Source: Terriglobales bacterium
Lineage (GTDB): Bacteria; Acidobacteriota; Terriglobia; Terriglobales; Acidobacteriaceae
Direction of reading: 5' to 3'
DNA length: 64,000 bases
Assembly: GCA_035624455.1 (NCBI GenBank)
Contig: DASPRM010000012.1
Coordinates: 1 to 64,000, forward strand
Made by a program: the position numbers and the translations under genes
Notes under the pieces: generated by a model
What the model was told of the DNA's origin: nothing
Database searches by the model: none
What the model saw: only the letters and a program-made list of their open reading frames with translations
In this document: positions 1 through 9,790 of the stretch, piece after piece
How the letters are laid out: every line of letters starts with the position of its first letter
How positions within the stretch are numbered: the first letter of the stretch is position 1

Positions 1-450
<450 letters not shown>

Positions 451-560
451 AACCTGATTTATTGGTAATCCCATCCGAAGACAGGATTACGGGTAAATAC
501 TGTGAGTCGCTCGAACTTGAACCCGAGCACCATCACAATGCGACTGGCACGTTCAACCCA

Positions 561-574
561 ATTTGTCAAAGACC
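561..574 (-). promoter_or_regulatory. boxA-like antitermination site in the rRNA leader
   Basis: The minus strand reads GGTCTTTGACAAAT about 110 bases before the 16S start. This resembles the rRNA boxA consensus (TGCTCTTTAACA and its variants), where the Nus factors load to prevent early termination. Position and orientation fit. The call rests on similarity only. Confidence 0.5.
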
Positions 575-657
575 GAATCGCCGATCCGCCTGAGCGGGAC
601 GTTCAGTCGAAGGCAGCAGTCAGCTAGCAGCTTTCCGCCTGTCCTCGAAACCTTCCG

Positions 658-686
658 ACCTTATCGTGCGCCACGCGTGCTGTCAA
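658..686 (-). promoter_or_regulatory. candidate rRNA operon promoter
   Basis: On the minus strand a perfect TTGACA (686-681) is followed after 17 bases by TAAGGT (663-658). The -35 is ideal and the -10 weak (3 of 6 matches), so this is only a candidate. It lies about 80 bases before the boxA-like site and 210 bases before the mature 16S end, a normal leader arrangement. Confidence 0.4.
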
Positions 687-1397
687 CCCGCGCTCCAACC
701 CTGTTCCTCACAGAGTTTTCACAGCTTTTCCACCGTTCTGGAGCCGGGGAGCACCGCCCTGAAAGGCAGCGCGACAAGATGCTCCTGCGGCTGGCAGCGG
801 CGACCGAAGACGCCACAGCCGCAAGAGGCCATTTACAGCTTTAAAGAACTCTTTATAGGTTTGCGATTACCAGGACCGCCTAACCCTTCGAGAACTTCGT
901 TCCCGAATAGTCGCTCCGTGGCCGGAGCGGGATTCGCTTAGTGGCTTAAACCATTCGATGACATCGGCTGAGCTCGGTTGCAAAAATTCCGACTCAGCCA
1001 ACCTACAACCACTGCGGCAGCCTTACCTCGGCCGCTGTATTTTTATAACACCCTATCCCGATCCCGGCAAGGCATTTATCCAAGAAATCCATTTGAGCTA
1101 TCGGTGATGCTAGCAGCATCGGGAATCCGGTCCATCAACAGCTCTGATCCGCCAGCCTTGAATTTCGTCGGCGGGGACGCCCGCCTCAACTTGAACAAAG
1201 GGAGCGCGATCCCGTAGCCTGCCGCGCTCCTCCGAAGCGCCCGCAGTTCCACGGTACCGCGCTCCCGAGCCCGCGCTTATCGCGCTTACGCTCAGGGCGA
1301 AATGCCGGAGCCTAGCTTGGTAGCGGCTCGCACGGCTGCCCTCAAGGCGCGATTCGACCAATGCACGCGGGCTGATGCCTATATATGGGCCTAGTGG
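687..1397. other. non-coding stretch upstream of the rRNA operon
   Basis: Short open frames occur on both strands here, but none has a ribosome binding site or a recognisable product. The stretch may hold further rRNA promoters and upstream activating sequence. I see no tRNA and no clear terminator. Confidence 0.5.
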
Positions 1398-2309
1398 CTA
1401 ACCTCGTACGGTTATCACCGGGCAATGACCATTACGAATTACTGTGTTGGCGATGGTCCAGGGCAGGTGTGCCGATGCCTTGGCTGCCGTCGGACCGGCC
1501 GGGTGCACACCCATCACGATAAGGTCGCAGTCGCGCGACCTGGCAACGTTTACGATTTCTTCTGCCGCGTATCCCACGCGGATAACGATCTCCGGCGGAT
1601 GCTGCAGCTTGTGATCGGTAGGAATCAGCTTCTCCAATCGTGACTTCGATTCTCTGACCAGGCGCTGATGCAGGTAGAGCGCCGCCATGGTTCCCTCTTC
1701 GACGGTGTGCAGCATCGTTAGGAGCGCCTGGTTCTCCTCTGCCAGTGCCAGGGCCAGAGGAAATGCATGTTCGGAGCCGCCAGCGAAATCGCCGGCAAAA
1801 AGGATCGAGCTGAAGCGCCCGCGATCCAGCAGTTCAGGGTCGACCTCTGGGCCAACCGTCATCACCGGACAGGGCGCCTGCCGATAGATCTCCTCCGCGT
1901 TGGAACCCAGGAAGAGTTTGCTGAAGCCCGAGCGTCCATGAGTGCCCACAATGACCAGATCGATGTCGTACTTGGCGATCAGGGAATAGATCACCGGCCA
2001 GAGATTGCCCATCTTCAGTTCGGTGCGATGGGGAATGTCGATAAGCGAAATGGCAATCTGCCTGATGCGCTCCTCGGCTTCCTCCGCCTGATTCTGGTGA
2101 TCCCAGGTTACCGGGTCCAGCGAGGTACCCAGCAACGGTCCGGGCGGAACGACGTGCGCCACCAGCAGGTTGGAGGCATGCACGCGAGCCACGGCAGTAG
2201 CTATCCGCAGAGCCGTCTCCGAGCACGGCGAAAAATCGGTGGCGAACAAAATATTCTTGATCTTTACCGTTGGCAGGAAGATGAGAGGAGCCAGATGCGG
2301 GGCCGCCAT
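1398..2309 (-). CDS. universal stress protein with two UspA domains
   Basis: A 303-residue protein made of two tandem UspA folds (roughly residues 17-152 and 165-303). The first begins with the typical KNILFATDFS strand and carries the nucleotide-binding signature GTHG, nine residues, then GS. The second ends with the usual CPVITVRG strand, but its glycine motif is degenerate (GVHPAG), so only the first may bind ATP. Tandem Usp proteins are cytoplasmic stress-resistance factors of unknown exact mechanism. The ATG is preceded by a strong GGAGGTG site, which fixes the start. The gene is monocistronic and lies upstream of the rRNA operon on the same strand. Confidence 0.9.
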   Translation of the reverse strand: MAAPHLAPLIFLPTVKIKNILFATDFSPCSETALRIATAVARVHASNLLVAHVVPPGPLLGTSLDPVTWDHQNQAEEAEERIRQIAISLIDIPHRTELKMGNLWPVIYSLIAKYDIDLVIVGTHGRSGFSKLFLGSNAEEIYRQAPCPVMTVGPEVDPELLDRGRFSSILFAGDFAGGSEHAFPLALALAEENQALLTMLHTVEEGTMAALYLHQRLVRESKSRLEKLIPTDHKLQHPPEIVIRVGYAAEEIVNVARSRDCDLIVMGVHPAGPTAAKASAHLPWTIANTVIRNGHCPVITVRG

Positions 2310-2579
2310 GGGACACCTCCCCGATAGTTCATGAGAGTCCCGTCGAACGAACGCTACACCCGGAGCTTGCTCGCTTCAGTGATGGAAATCACGCGGAGAT
2401 GTGTGTTCAGTTCATACCAGCATTCTCGAGAGAGGCGTGCGTCAGCGCAAATGAGCGACTTTCAGCGATCTGGCCCGAAACGGAGTTGCAAACTGTGGGA
2501 TAGGACCTACGGGTTGTGCAGTTCATCGTCTTGAGCTAAATTCTCTTTCCGACCTGAATCCATTCTTCGAGGAAAAATC

Positions 2580-3113
2580 ATGACAAAAATCGCCACTGCC
2601 TCTCTGCTGATTCTTGTCTTTGCTGGTTTGTCCATCGCCCAGGGACCACCCATGCCCCAACTCACTCCCGAGCACAAGCGGCTTCAATATTTTGCTGGCA
2701 CGTGGAAAAGTGACCTCGATATGAAGCCCAGCCCTATGGGGCCCGGCGGCAAAGCCAGCACCACGGACGTGAATGAAATGTTCCCCGGCGATTTTTTTCT
2801 CACTCTGAAATCCGATGGGACCATGCCGGGAATGGGTACCATGCACAGTCTGGCTCTGATGGGATACGACCCCGCCAAGAAGATTTACACCTACTACTCG
2901 ATCGACAATTTGGGAATGCAGGAACGCTCGACCGGCACGGTTAATGGCGACACCTGGGTATGGAACTCGGAACCCAGCGCCAGCATGCCAATGAAAGGAC
3001 GCTTTACCATCAAAGAAATCTCTGCCAAAGAGTACAGCTTCAAGTACGACATGTCGCAGGACGGCAACACCTGGACAACAGTGATGGAGGGTAAGTCCAC
3101 TAAGGTCAAGTAG
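2580..3113 (+). CDS. secreted DUF1579-like protein
   Basis: A 177-residue protein with a cleavable signal peptide (residues 1 to about 20, ending SIA before QGPPM). The mature part has the pattern typical of DUF1579 proteins: an early FAGTWKSD block, a GYDP segment before a stretch of beta strands, and a C-terminal D-x-N-TWTTVMEGKSTK. The fold is expected to be a lipocalin-like barrel; no biochemical role is established. A GAGGAAAA site lies just before the ATG. It is convergent with the broken hydrolase gene downstream. Confidence 0.8.
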   Translation: MTKIATASLLILVFAGLSIAQGPPMPQLTPEHKRLQYFAGTWKSDLDMKPSPMGPGGKASTTDVNEMFPGDFFLTLKSDGTMPGMGTMHSLALMGYDPAKKIYTYYSIDNLGMQERSTGTVNGDTWVWNSEPSASMPMKGRFTIKEISAKEYSFKYDMSQDGNTWTTVMEGKSTKVK

Positions 3114-3125
3114 AGCGTAGTGAAT

Positions 3126-4029
3126 TCACTGCCGTGCGGAATTAGCCAAAGAATTAGCGAAGATTCGGAGGGTCTCGAGGTACTTCTTGGGCGCTATGAT
3201 CATAGCGTCGTTGTGCCCGGCGGAATCGAGCCAAAGAGCATGTTTAGGTTCGTTGGCAAGTGTGAATAGGGACTGTCCTTGCCAAAAAGGTACTACGCGG
3301 TCTGCTCGACCATGAATCACTAGCACTGGGACGTGAATCTGGCGGATCTTGTCCGCATTGCGGAACCGGTCCCAAGGAAGTAGTTGCACTCGGGTCAAAA
3401 CTCGAAAGGCGCTAAGGAAAGGCGACTCGATTACGAGCGCTGCAACTGGGCGTCGCGCAGCTAAGTCAATCGCGGCTGCGCAACCCAGCGAGCGGCCCAT
3501 TGAGATGATCTGTTGTGGTGGAGTTTTCAGTTGTTCGGTCAAGTATTCGTATGCCGCAGTTACATCCGCATACATGGCCCTCTCTGATGGCCTTCCTTCG
3601 CTCGTGCCGTAGCCCTGATAGTCGTAGGCGAACACCGAGAAACCCGCATCCCGGCACAAATTCAGAATTGGCAAATCGTCCCCAATGTCCTCAGCATTGC
3701 CATGCGAGAAAGAGGGTATAGTGGGCAGCCGGATTGGGTAGGTAAATTGCGGAGATGATTCTCGCGTCAGCAGGCTCTTTGGATCGAAGCTTGATTACCT
3801 GCAGGCGTTCGGGGAAGCTTCCATCACGATAGCTAGACGGGTGCGGCTGGAAAATGATTCGGTCCGACAGGAACGCCAACACAATCAACGAGGCATACAG
3901 CGCGACGAACAAAACGATTAGGAAGTGCAATAGGCGTCGTACCGTGGTGAGCTCCGAGTTCTTTCGGGAGAGAATACCAGCAATCACCGGACTTCGGGTC
4001 GTAAAGCATCTATCGAAGGTAGTCCTCAA
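3126..4029 (-). pseudogene. alpha/beta hydrolase broken by a frameshift
   Basis: Two leftward open frames together make one alpha/beta hydrolase of the small membrane-anchored type. The first (from about 4029) holds an N-terminal membrane segment and the DRIIFQPHPSSY block, and ends in AHYTLFL. The second resumes with HGNAEDIGDDLPILNL, GYGTSEGRPSE, the nucleophile elbow GRSLG, the acid in HGRADRVVP and the histidine in DSAGHND. Joining them needs two bases restored in a T run near 3700 (CTCTTTCTCG read as CTCTTTTTCTCG). All three catalytic residues survive, so the lesion is recent or a sequence error. The upstream frame has no ATG start, only TTG, so the 5' end is uncertain. Confidence 0.75.
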
Positions 4030-4184
4030 CTATGATTCCATTAGCCCTCGCCGTTCCCAGTAACTTCGTCCGTGCGGAAAACCGCCCTGTCCTTCCGGAA
4101 CCTTGTCTTGGCCGCTGGTTGGAATACGCTATTCGGCCAGACTTGCGCGGTGGCTGACGGATTACACCAGCGCAACTGGGGCTC

Positions 4185-5039
4185 ATGCCAGTCACAGAAT
4201 TTGTTCAGTGCACGCTGCTGCAGTTGACTACTGCTATAAGGCGATGGCTCTTGCCTTCGTGCGCGCTGCCATTGTTGGTCACGCTGCTCGACTGCGGCGG
4301 CCAGGTCGCTCCGCCACCTTCGGGTTCAACCCCACCCGGCTCGAACCCGCCTCCGTCAAATGGCTATTTCTCAACCGAACCCGCGCACGCTACTTATCTG
4401 CCGCGCTCGGATGCTTATTGCGCATCAGCCGTCGTCCCGAATTCACGGGAATCCCGGCCGGACAACTTTCAGGCGAATCACACCGCGGTTTCTCCGCCGC
4501 ACAACTGGTCAGTCGAGAACTATTGGACCCACTGGCGGGACAAGCGCGATCAGGTCACCGGGAATTTCACCGGCACGACGACGGAGATCATCCAGTGGGC
4601 CGCCTGCAAGTGGGGCATCGACGAGGACACCATCCGCGCCGCAGCGGTGCAGGAGTCGTACTGGCACATGAGCACCATCGGTGACGTGTGCGGCCCGGTG
4701 GGCGAGGGCTCCTATGGCCTTCTGCAAATCAAAAATGAAGACTGCTCGGGCGCGCTGATTCACGGCGGTTATCCGCACACCACGCAATCAACAGCTCTTA
4801 ACGTTGACTGGTACGGGGCGCATATCCGCTCGTGCTACGACGGCGACTTCTATGACGGCGGCGACTGGCTCTACCACGGCCAGACAGTGGATCAGATCGC
4901 GGCACAGCACGGATGGAGCTTCGTGTTCTGGACCTGCGTAGGCGCGCACTACTCGGGCAACTGGTCCCCAGGCCAGCCATACGAGTTGCAGGTACGCCAG
5001 ATCCTGGCGAACCGCACCTGGGAGAGCCCGACCTTCTAG
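4185..5039 (+). CDS. secreted transglycosylase-like lipoprotein
   Basis: A 284-residue protein. Its N-terminus has a hydrophobic segment ending LLVTLLDCGG, an imperfect lipobox with Cys37 as possible lipid site, then a proline/serine-rich linker (residues 42-60). The C-terminal half resembles the lysozyme-like SLT fold: QESYW with candidate catalytic Glu157, then GSYGLLQIK (175-183), the usual pairing of a glutamate with a G-S-x-G-LxQ motif. The likely role is peptidoglycan cleavage at the cell surface. Four or more cysteines in the mature part suggest disulfides. No strong ribosome site precedes the ATG, so the start could differ. Confidence 0.65.
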   Translation: MPVTEFVQCTLLQLTTAIRRWLLPSCALPLLVTLLDCGGQVAPPPSGSTPPGSNPPPSNGYFSTEPAHATYLPRSDAYCASAVVPNSRESRPDNFQANHTAVSPPHNWSVENYWTHWRDKRDQVTGNFTGTTTEIIQWAACKWGIDEDTIRAAAVQESYWHMSTIGDVCGPVGEGSYGLLQIKNEDCSGALIHGGYPHTTQSTALNVDWYGAHIRSCYDGDFYDGGDWLYHGQTVDQIAAQHGWSFVFWTCVGAHYSGNWSPGQPYELQVRQILANRTWESPTF

Positions 5040-5123
5040 TTCTTCAACCCCTATCGCTGCGCTACGATCTGAGTCTGCGTTCTCTCTGCGGAATTCATTG
5101 TTGCGACTCTTGCGAAGAATGAG

Positions 5124-5420
5124 GTGAAGACTGTGTGGCATATCGATCCACGGCTGGCAATTGGCGTGTTTTTGTCCACGGCTGCGACGGATGCAGTCTA
5201 CGTCATGTTCAATGCAGCAGTATCGTCGCAGCGACGCGTGCCTGCTGCCACCTGGAGCAGCGTTTGGTACCTGCTGTCGGCTTTCGCGGTTATCAGCTAC
5301 ACACGCAACTGGGCGTACGTGGTGTTCGCAGCTGCGGGATCATGGGTGGGAGCGTATCTTTCGATGAGCTGGCTACGCAGGCCGCGAGGCAAGATTGCAC
5401 CCGGGGAGTCGAGCACATGA
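5124..5420 (+). CDS. small membrane protein of unknown function
   Basis: A 98-residue protein from a GTG start, with two to three hydrophobic segments (about residues 10-32, 45-62 and 64-82) separated by short polar turns, and a basic tail. The pattern RLAIGVFLSTAATDAVYVMF is reminiscent of small integral membrane proteins in Acidobacteriota, but I do not recognise a named family. It follows the transglycosylase-like gene by 84 bases on the same strand and may be co-transcribed. Confidence 0.55.
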   Translation: MKTVWHIDPRLAIGVFLSTAATDAVYVMFNAAVSSQRRVPAATWSSVWYLLSAFAVISYTRNWAYVVFAAAGSWVGAYLSMSWLRRPRGKIAPGESST

Positions 5421-5609
5421 GCACGTTGTGCCGTGCTTAGAATTTCTCCTGATCAGCCACGAAAATTATTCCGGATCCCAAATGCCCTACAGGTCTGCCG
5501 CCATCCATTTGATGTTCACCGATCACCGCGTTGTCTCGGCTGCCCTCGTAGGCTATAGTAATCAGTCCCGCGCACGCGGCCTCTCCCCGGGCCGGCACGA
5601 CTCGGACGT

Positions 5610-6791
5610 ATGAGCACCGCCGCCAAGACGCCACTCGTCAAACCAGGCATGCCCCACAGTTTCCGCCGGCTTCCCGCGGTAGTGTTTTTCCGCGGTGACG
5701 AAATCGCGCGCCGCGCGCTGACTGGAATGCAACATTATCTGCGGCTCACATTCGAAGACCTGGAGAAGGGCCGCGAGTCGGAATCCATTGTCATCACGTC
5801 TTCCGAGAAGTCGATTGCCGAGCATGAAACCCTGCTGCGCGCTCCCAACATCCGCGTAATCGCGCTTTCCGATACTCGCTTCAAGGATCCGCGACTGGAC
5901 GGCGTAGTTTACGGTTATCTCCCGCAGAACACGCCGCCGACACTGGTCGATCGCATGATCGACAATGCGCTCGATCACATTCATCTGCTGGCGACCCGCC
6001 GGGACGTGAATGAGAAACTCGCCGGAGCTACTCGCGAAATCAACGAACTGAACCTGATCGGCGCGTCTTTGGCGGCGGAACATGATCCGGAGAAGCTGTT
6101 GGCGATGATCCTGCAGAAGTCGCGCGAGATCACGCGCAGCGACGCGGGGTGGCTGTACTTGGTAGAGGAGACGCCGGAGGAATCAAAAACGCGCCCCTCC
6201 GGACACCGCACCACCAACCGGGCTCGCACCGGGGGCTTGCAACGAGAGGGCGCGCGCAGGAATTTGCGCTGGAACCTCGCCCAGAATGACAGTGTGACCG
6301 TTCCCTTCGAAGAAGCGGTGCTGGAGGTCAGTGAAGAATCCATTGCCGGCTATGTGGCACGAACCGGCGACAGCGTGGATCTCGACGATGCCTACCATCT
6401 GCCGGAAGGCGTGCCCTACAAGATCGAGCGCCAACTGGATGAAGACAGCGGATACCGCACGAAGTCAATCCTGGCAGTGCCCATGCGCAATCTCAAGGGC
6501 GAAATCATCGGCGTGTTGCAGTTGATGAATGCCAAACGCAGCGCTGACGCGAAGCTGAACTCGGTGGCCGCGGTCGCAGCCCAGGTGGTTCCTTACTCGT
6601 TACGCCAGCAGGAACTGGTGACTTCGCTCGCCAGCCTGGCGGCAATCGCCCTGGAAAACAGCCGGCAATATCAGGCCAATCAGGCGCTGCTGCAGCGGGC
6701 GCTGGAGATGCTGCAGCGGAATGCCAAAGATGGCAAGACCGATCCCGCCCTCAACGATCTGCTGCAGGAAGCCAAGCGGCAGCGGCGATAG
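5610..6791 (+). CDS. GAF-domain sensor protein
   Basis: A 393-residue protein. Residues 1-130 look like a receiver-like or divergent regulatory domain (AVVFFRGDEIARRAL, then short alternating strands and helices). A helical linker (about 135-160) leads into a GAF domain (about 160-355): EKLLAMILQKSREITRSDAGWLYLVEE, ESIAGYVARTGDSVDLDDAY, TKSILAVPMRNLKGEIIGVLQLMN. A basic insertion of about 40 residues (ESKTRPSGHRTTNRAR onward) sits in the GAF loop before LRWNLAQNDSV. The protein stops after a coiled-coil tail with no HD-GYP, GGDEF or kinase output, so it may act through a partner. The ligand is unknown. Confidence 0.75.
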   Translation: MSTAAKTPLVKPGMPHSFRRLPAVVFFRGDEIARRALTGMQHYLRLTFEDLEKGRESESIVITSSEKSIAEHETLLRAPNIRVIALSDTRFKDPRLDGVVYGYLPQNTPPTLVDRMIDNALDHIHLLATRRDVNEKLAGATREINELNLIGASLAAEHDPEKLLAMILQKSREITRSDAGWLYLVEETPEESKTRPSGHRTTNRARTGGLQREGARRNLRWNLAQNDSVTVPFEEAVLEVSEESIAGYVARTGDSVDLDDAYHLPEGVPYKIERQLDEDSGYRTKSILAVPMRNLKGEIIGVLQLMNAKRSADAKLNSVAAVAAQVVPYSLRQQELVTSLASLAAIALENSRQYQANQALLQRALEMLQRNAKDGKTDPALNDLLQEAKRQRR

Positions 6792-6843
6792 CGAAAGTCG
6801 GCAGGCAGCAATCAGCAGCTATCTCATAAATCGGTTTTGAAAA

Positions 6844-6863
6844 GGCGCGGCTTCAGCCGCGCC
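6844..6863. repeat. GC-rich hairpin (possible terminator or dispersed repeat)
   Basis: GGCGCGGC, loop TTCA, GCCGCGCC forms a perfect 8-bp stem 50 bases after the GAF gene. On the plus strand no T run follows; on the minus strand a TTTT tail does. It could be a weak terminator, but its compact form is also typical of short palindromic repeats scattered in acidobacterial intergenic DNA. Confidence 0.5.
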
Positions 6864-6995
6864 GTCCAGAGCCCCTGGGAAAACTGACGTTAACTCCGTC
6901 GGTTCATTGAGAGAGCTGGATAGCTTTTAACCGCCCATCGATTAACTGGCAAAACCAACATCTCAGACCCGAAGGTGGGACTATGAGGTGCGCTG

Positions 6996-7012
6996 ACTTT
7001 GTACTACAAAGT
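6996..7012. promoter_or_regulatory. 17-bp perfect palindrome, probable operator
   Basis: ACTTTGTACTACAAAGT is an exact 8+1+8 inverted repeat that ends two bases before the -35 box of the next promoter. The downstream operon encodes a winged-helix regulator, so autoregulation is the simplest reading. Binding is inferred, not shown. Confidence 0.6.
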
Positions 7013-7014
7013 AC

Positions 7015-7043
7015 TTGACGAAAAAATGGACTAGTAGTATTCT
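7015..7043 (+). promoter_or_regulatory. sigma-70-type promoter of the membrane protein/regulator operon
   Basis: TTGACG (7015-7020), a 17-base spacer and TATTCT (7038-7043) make a good housekeeping promoter. Transcription would start near 7050, only a few bases before the ATG at 7053, so the transcript may be almost leaderless. Confidence 0.6.
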
Positions 7044-7052
7044 CCTCCCCTT

Positions 7053-7670
7053 ATGCCTCGTGCCCGCCGCTGCCGCCTGCGCCAAGTGCCGCCGGACGCT
7101 ATGCCCTCCAGCAGTCTCGCCGAGGACCTGCGTTTTATTCGCAGAACCATGGAAAACTCAGCCCGTTTCACCGCCGTTCCCGGATGGGGGATGGTAGGCA
7201 TGGGCATGAGTGCGCTGGCGGCGGGGGCCATTGCGCACTTCCAGCCGGACTTCCTGAAGTGGATGCAGGTCTGGTTGATTGAGGCGGTGATCGGCCTGAC
7301 GCTGGCCATTTGGACGATGCGACGCAAGGCCCGCGGAGCTGGTGTTCCTCTTTTCTCCGGGCCGGGGCGAAGGTTTGCTCTCAGCTTCATGCCGCCGATG
7401 TTGGTAGGAGCTCTGCTGACGGCAGTTCTGTACCGGGCAGGCGCGCGGCCGCAGATTCCTGGCACCTGGCTGCTGCTTTACGGCACCAGCGTGATGAGTG
7501 GCGGTGCGTTTTCCGTCCGTATTGTTCCCGTGATGGGGATCTGCTTCATGTTGGCAGGAGCAGGTGCGCTGCTGGCTCCCGCGGAATGGGCAAACTGGTG
7601 GATGATTGGAGCGTTTGGAGGATTGCATCTCATATTCGGAATTCTGATTGCCAGGAGACACGGTGGGTAG
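7053..7670 (+). CDS. four-to-five-helix membrane protein, cotranscribed with a regulator
   Basis: Up to 205 residues. The soluble N-terminus ([23 protein letters not shown]) is followed by hydrophobic segments near residues 48-66, 74-90, 108-124, 138-153 and 160-200. The family is unnamed to me; similar proteins sit beside small winged-helix regulators. The start is uncertain: ATG 7053 lies about 3 bases from the predicted transcription start, while ATG 7101 ([10 protein letters not shown]) would give a more usual N-terminus but has no ribosome site. The stop overlaps the next gene's GTG start region, which points to translational coupling. The function may be sensing or controlling membrane state; this is a guess. 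Confidence 0.65.
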   Translation: MPRARRCRLRQVPPDAMPSSSLAEDLRFIRRTMENSARFTAVPGWGMVGMGMSALAAGAIAHFQPDFLKWMQVWLIEAVIGLTLAIWTMRRKARGAGVPLFSGPGRRFALSFMPPMLVGALLTAVLYRAGARPQIPGTWLLLYGTSVMSGGAFSVRIVPVMGICFMLAGAGALLAPAEWANWWMIGAFGGLHLIFGILIARRHGG

Positions 7671-8052
7671 ATCATCGGCAGCTTCGAAGGGTGCGCATCG
7701 CCGGGAGAATTCCGCAGGCCGAGACTCGCGGCCGCATGGTGCTGCGCACGAGCAGCACTGGCCGGAGCTCGATCCTCTGATTCACGAACGCATCCGGCTG
7801 GGCATTGTCAGCGCGCTGGCGGTGAACAGTTCGCTCAGCTTCAACGAGCTCAAAAAATTGCTGCACACCACTGATGGCAACCTCAGCGTGCACGCTCGCA
7901 AGCTGGAGGAAGCCGACTACGTGAAATGCGAGAAATTTTTTCAGGGCCGGATGCCAAAGACCGAGTACCGCTTGACCACGAGCGGAAGACGGGCGCTGGA
8001 GGGTTACTTGAACCACATGGAAGAGTTGATCCGGACCACCCGCGAGCACTAA
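7663..8052 (+). CDS. winged-helix transcriptional regulator
   Basis: A 129-residue protein whose core (about residues 35-110) is a MarR/ArsR-like winged helix: [66 protein letters not shown], with recognition helix in [14 protein letters not shown] and the wing at [11 protein letters not shown]. Small regulators of this type act as dimers on palindromes, and the 17-bp palindrome at 6996-7012 before the operon is the obvious target. I chose the GTG at 7663 because GGAGA lies 5-6 bases upstream; it overlaps the end of the membrane protein gene. A TTG at 7648 is the alternative. The basic N-terminus is variable. Confidence 0.8.
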   Translation: MGRSSAASKGAHRRENSAGRDSRPHGAAHEQHWPELDPLIHERIRLGIVSALAVNSSLSFNELKKLLHTTDGNLSVHARKLEEADYVKCEKFFQGRMPKTEYRLTTSGRRALEGYLNHMEELIRTTREH

Positions 8053-8129
8053 GATTTTTTTTGATTGCGCGCTTTGCTCAGCAAAGTGATTTGCATAGCT
8101 CCCTTGGAGCCACTGAGTCAGGAGGAAGA

Positions 8130-8921
8130 ATGGAATTGCAGTCCGGGGAAAGCCGACGTGAGGGGTTGCATGTGGCCATCATCATGGATGGCAATGGGCG
8201 CTGGGCGAAACGCCGCGGACTGCCGCGAGTGGCGGGGCATCGAGCCGGTGCCATGGCAGTGCGGCGAACAATTGAGAGCGCGCCCAGCCTCGGTATTGGC
8301 ACTCTGACACTGTTTGCTTTTTCCGCTGACAATTGGAGTCGTCCGCAATCCGAAGTCTCCGCCCTGATGAAGCTATTTCACCGGTATCTGCGCTACGAGG
8401 TTACACGCCTGATTCATGAGAGTGTGCGTCTCAGCGTGATCGGCCGGCGCGACCGCCTGCCTCGAGCTCTGGTGCGCACGATCGAGGCTACCGAGCAGGC
8501 GACTCGCGGCGGCAGCAGGCTGCATCTCCGCGTTGCCGTTGACTATTCCGCTCGCGATACCATCCTGCAAGCAGCCCAAAAAATGATTGAAACCGGCGAA
8601 ACGTCGCGCCAGGCCTTTGGCCTCTGCCTGCGACAAGCGATGAATGATGAGCTCGATTCGCCTGACGTTGACCTGATGATCCGCACCAGCGGTGAGCTTC
8701 GCTTGAGTGATTTTCTTCTCTGGGAGTGCGCCTACGCCGAGCTCTATTTTACTTCCGTACTCTGGCCCGAATTTGGCAAGGCAGAGTTGGCCAAGGCGGT
8801 CGCAGAATTCCATCGCCGCGAGCGTCGTTTCGGGGCTGTGCTGGAGGCGAGAGATATTTCTCAGATGCCGGGATCCCCGCCGACTGCAGCGACCTCAGTG
8901 CCCGAACTGGCCGCGGAATAG
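8130..8921 (+). CDS. uppS: cis-prenyltransferase (undecaprenyl diphosphate synthase family)
   Basis: A 263-residue protein with the family's motifs in order: the catalytic [14 protein letters not shown] with its aspartate and the phosphate-binding G-x-RW near residues 20-30, [20 protein letters not shown], and near the C-terminus [27 protein letters not shown]. The enzyme condenses isopentenyl diphosphate onto farnesyl diphosphate to make the C55 lipid carrier for cell-wall polymers. The ATG at 8130 has a strong GGAGG 5 bases upstream; the frame is open further left but without support. It lies apart from the usual cdsA/dxr/rseP cluster, so it may be a second copy. Confidence 0.92.
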   Translation: MELQSGESRREGLHVAIIMDGNGRWAKRRGLPRVAGHRAGAMAVRRTIESAPSLGIGTLTLFAFSADNWSRPQSEVSALMKLFHRYLRYEVTRLIHESVRLSVIGRRDRLPRALVRTIEATEQATRGGSRLHLRVAVDYSARDTILQAAQKMIETGETSRQAFGLCLRQAMNDELDSPDVDLMIRTSGELRLSDFLLWECAYAELYFTSVLWPEFGKAELAKAVAEFHRRERRFGAVLEARDISQMPGSPPTAATSVPELAAE

Positions 8922-8968
8922 CAGCCTGATTGCACCACATCCCAGAGTATCCGGATAAAATCCCGCAC

Positions 8969-9679
8969 ATGATAAAAGGCGCCACTCTGGCTTTTGTCTT
9001 AGCGGTAGCAATTGCTGGAATCTTACCGACCGCTGCCTCTCAAACCCCATCGCCACAGGGGATTCCCGTTGATAAAGAGCCCCTCCATCACGTGGTGTTC
9101 GAGAACGCGTACACCCGAGTATTCTCCGTGCAGCTTCCGCCGCACTCGCAAACGATGCTGCACCGCCACGACCGCGACTACGTATATGTAACGTTCGGAG
9201 CGTCGGAAATTGTAAATGATGTGCTGGGCAAGCCACCCGTGCACGTGAAATTACAAGATGGCGAGGCGGGCTTCGTGAAGGGAGGTTTTGAGCACGTTGC
9301 CAGGAATCTGGCTGAAACTCCCTTCAGAACTTTCGCGATTGAGGTCAAGCGCAAACCAAAGAGGGTGATGTCTGCAGAGAAGGTTGAGCGCGGACTCGAA
9401 TTAGGACATGGCGCGATAAGCGAGGTCGTGCTTGATAACGAGGAAGTGAGGATCCGCGACGTCCAGTTGAGCCCCAGCGCCATGCTGCACGCCACGAAAA
9501 TGCTGCCATATCTGTTGGTAGCGGTTACCGATCTGGATCTGCGAGATGGAGCCGCGGATCGCGCTGATGCCCACCTTAGCCAGAAGGTTGGCGGGCTTGC
9601 CTGGCGGCCTGCAGAGACAGCTATGATCACCAACCAGGCCCAGCAGAACGCCCGATTCGTCACGGTGGAATTCAAGTAG
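8969..9679 (+). CDS. secreted cupin-like protein
   Basis: A 236-residue protein with a signal peptide (residues 1-25, MIKGATLAFVLAVAIAGILP). The mature part reads like a double cupin. The first barrel holds VFENAYTRVFSVQLPPHSQTMLHRHDRDYVYV (metal-binding HRHDRDY) and a second motif near GEAGFVKGGFEHVARN. The second barrel (VVLDNEEVRIRDVQLSP...) lacks clear metal ligands. The role is unknown; a periplasmic metal-binding or sugar-binding function is possible. It follows uppS by 47 bases. Confidence 0.7.
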   Translation: MIKGATLAFVLAVAIAGILPTAASQTPSPQGIPVDKEPLHHVVFENAYTRVFSVQLPPHSQTMLHRHDRDYVYVTFGASEIVNDVLGKPPVHVKLQDGEAGFVKGGFEHVARNLAETPFRTFAIEVKRKPKRVMSAEKVERGLELGHGAISEVVLDNEEVRIRDVQLSPSAMLHATKMLPYLLVAVTDLDLRDGAADRADAHLSQKVGGLAWRPAETAMITNQAQQNARFVTVEFK

Positions 9680-9790
9680 GACAAGTAAGAGGTCTGATCG
9701 GGTGAAGTCTGAAGTGACTCCGAGTCATTGCGGACACCATCTTGCAGTGCTACTTGTTCACACTTCAGCCGATCACACTTCGTACTTCGC

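Noticed and set aside
1110-1361. Small leftward frame between the rRNA leader and the Usp gene
   Set aside because: It has an Arg/Ala-rich random composition and no ribosome site.
4103-4684. A frame overlapping the transglycosylase-like gene
   Set aside because: The neighbouring frame carries the Glu and GSYGLLQIK motifs; this one has none and ends inside the other gene.
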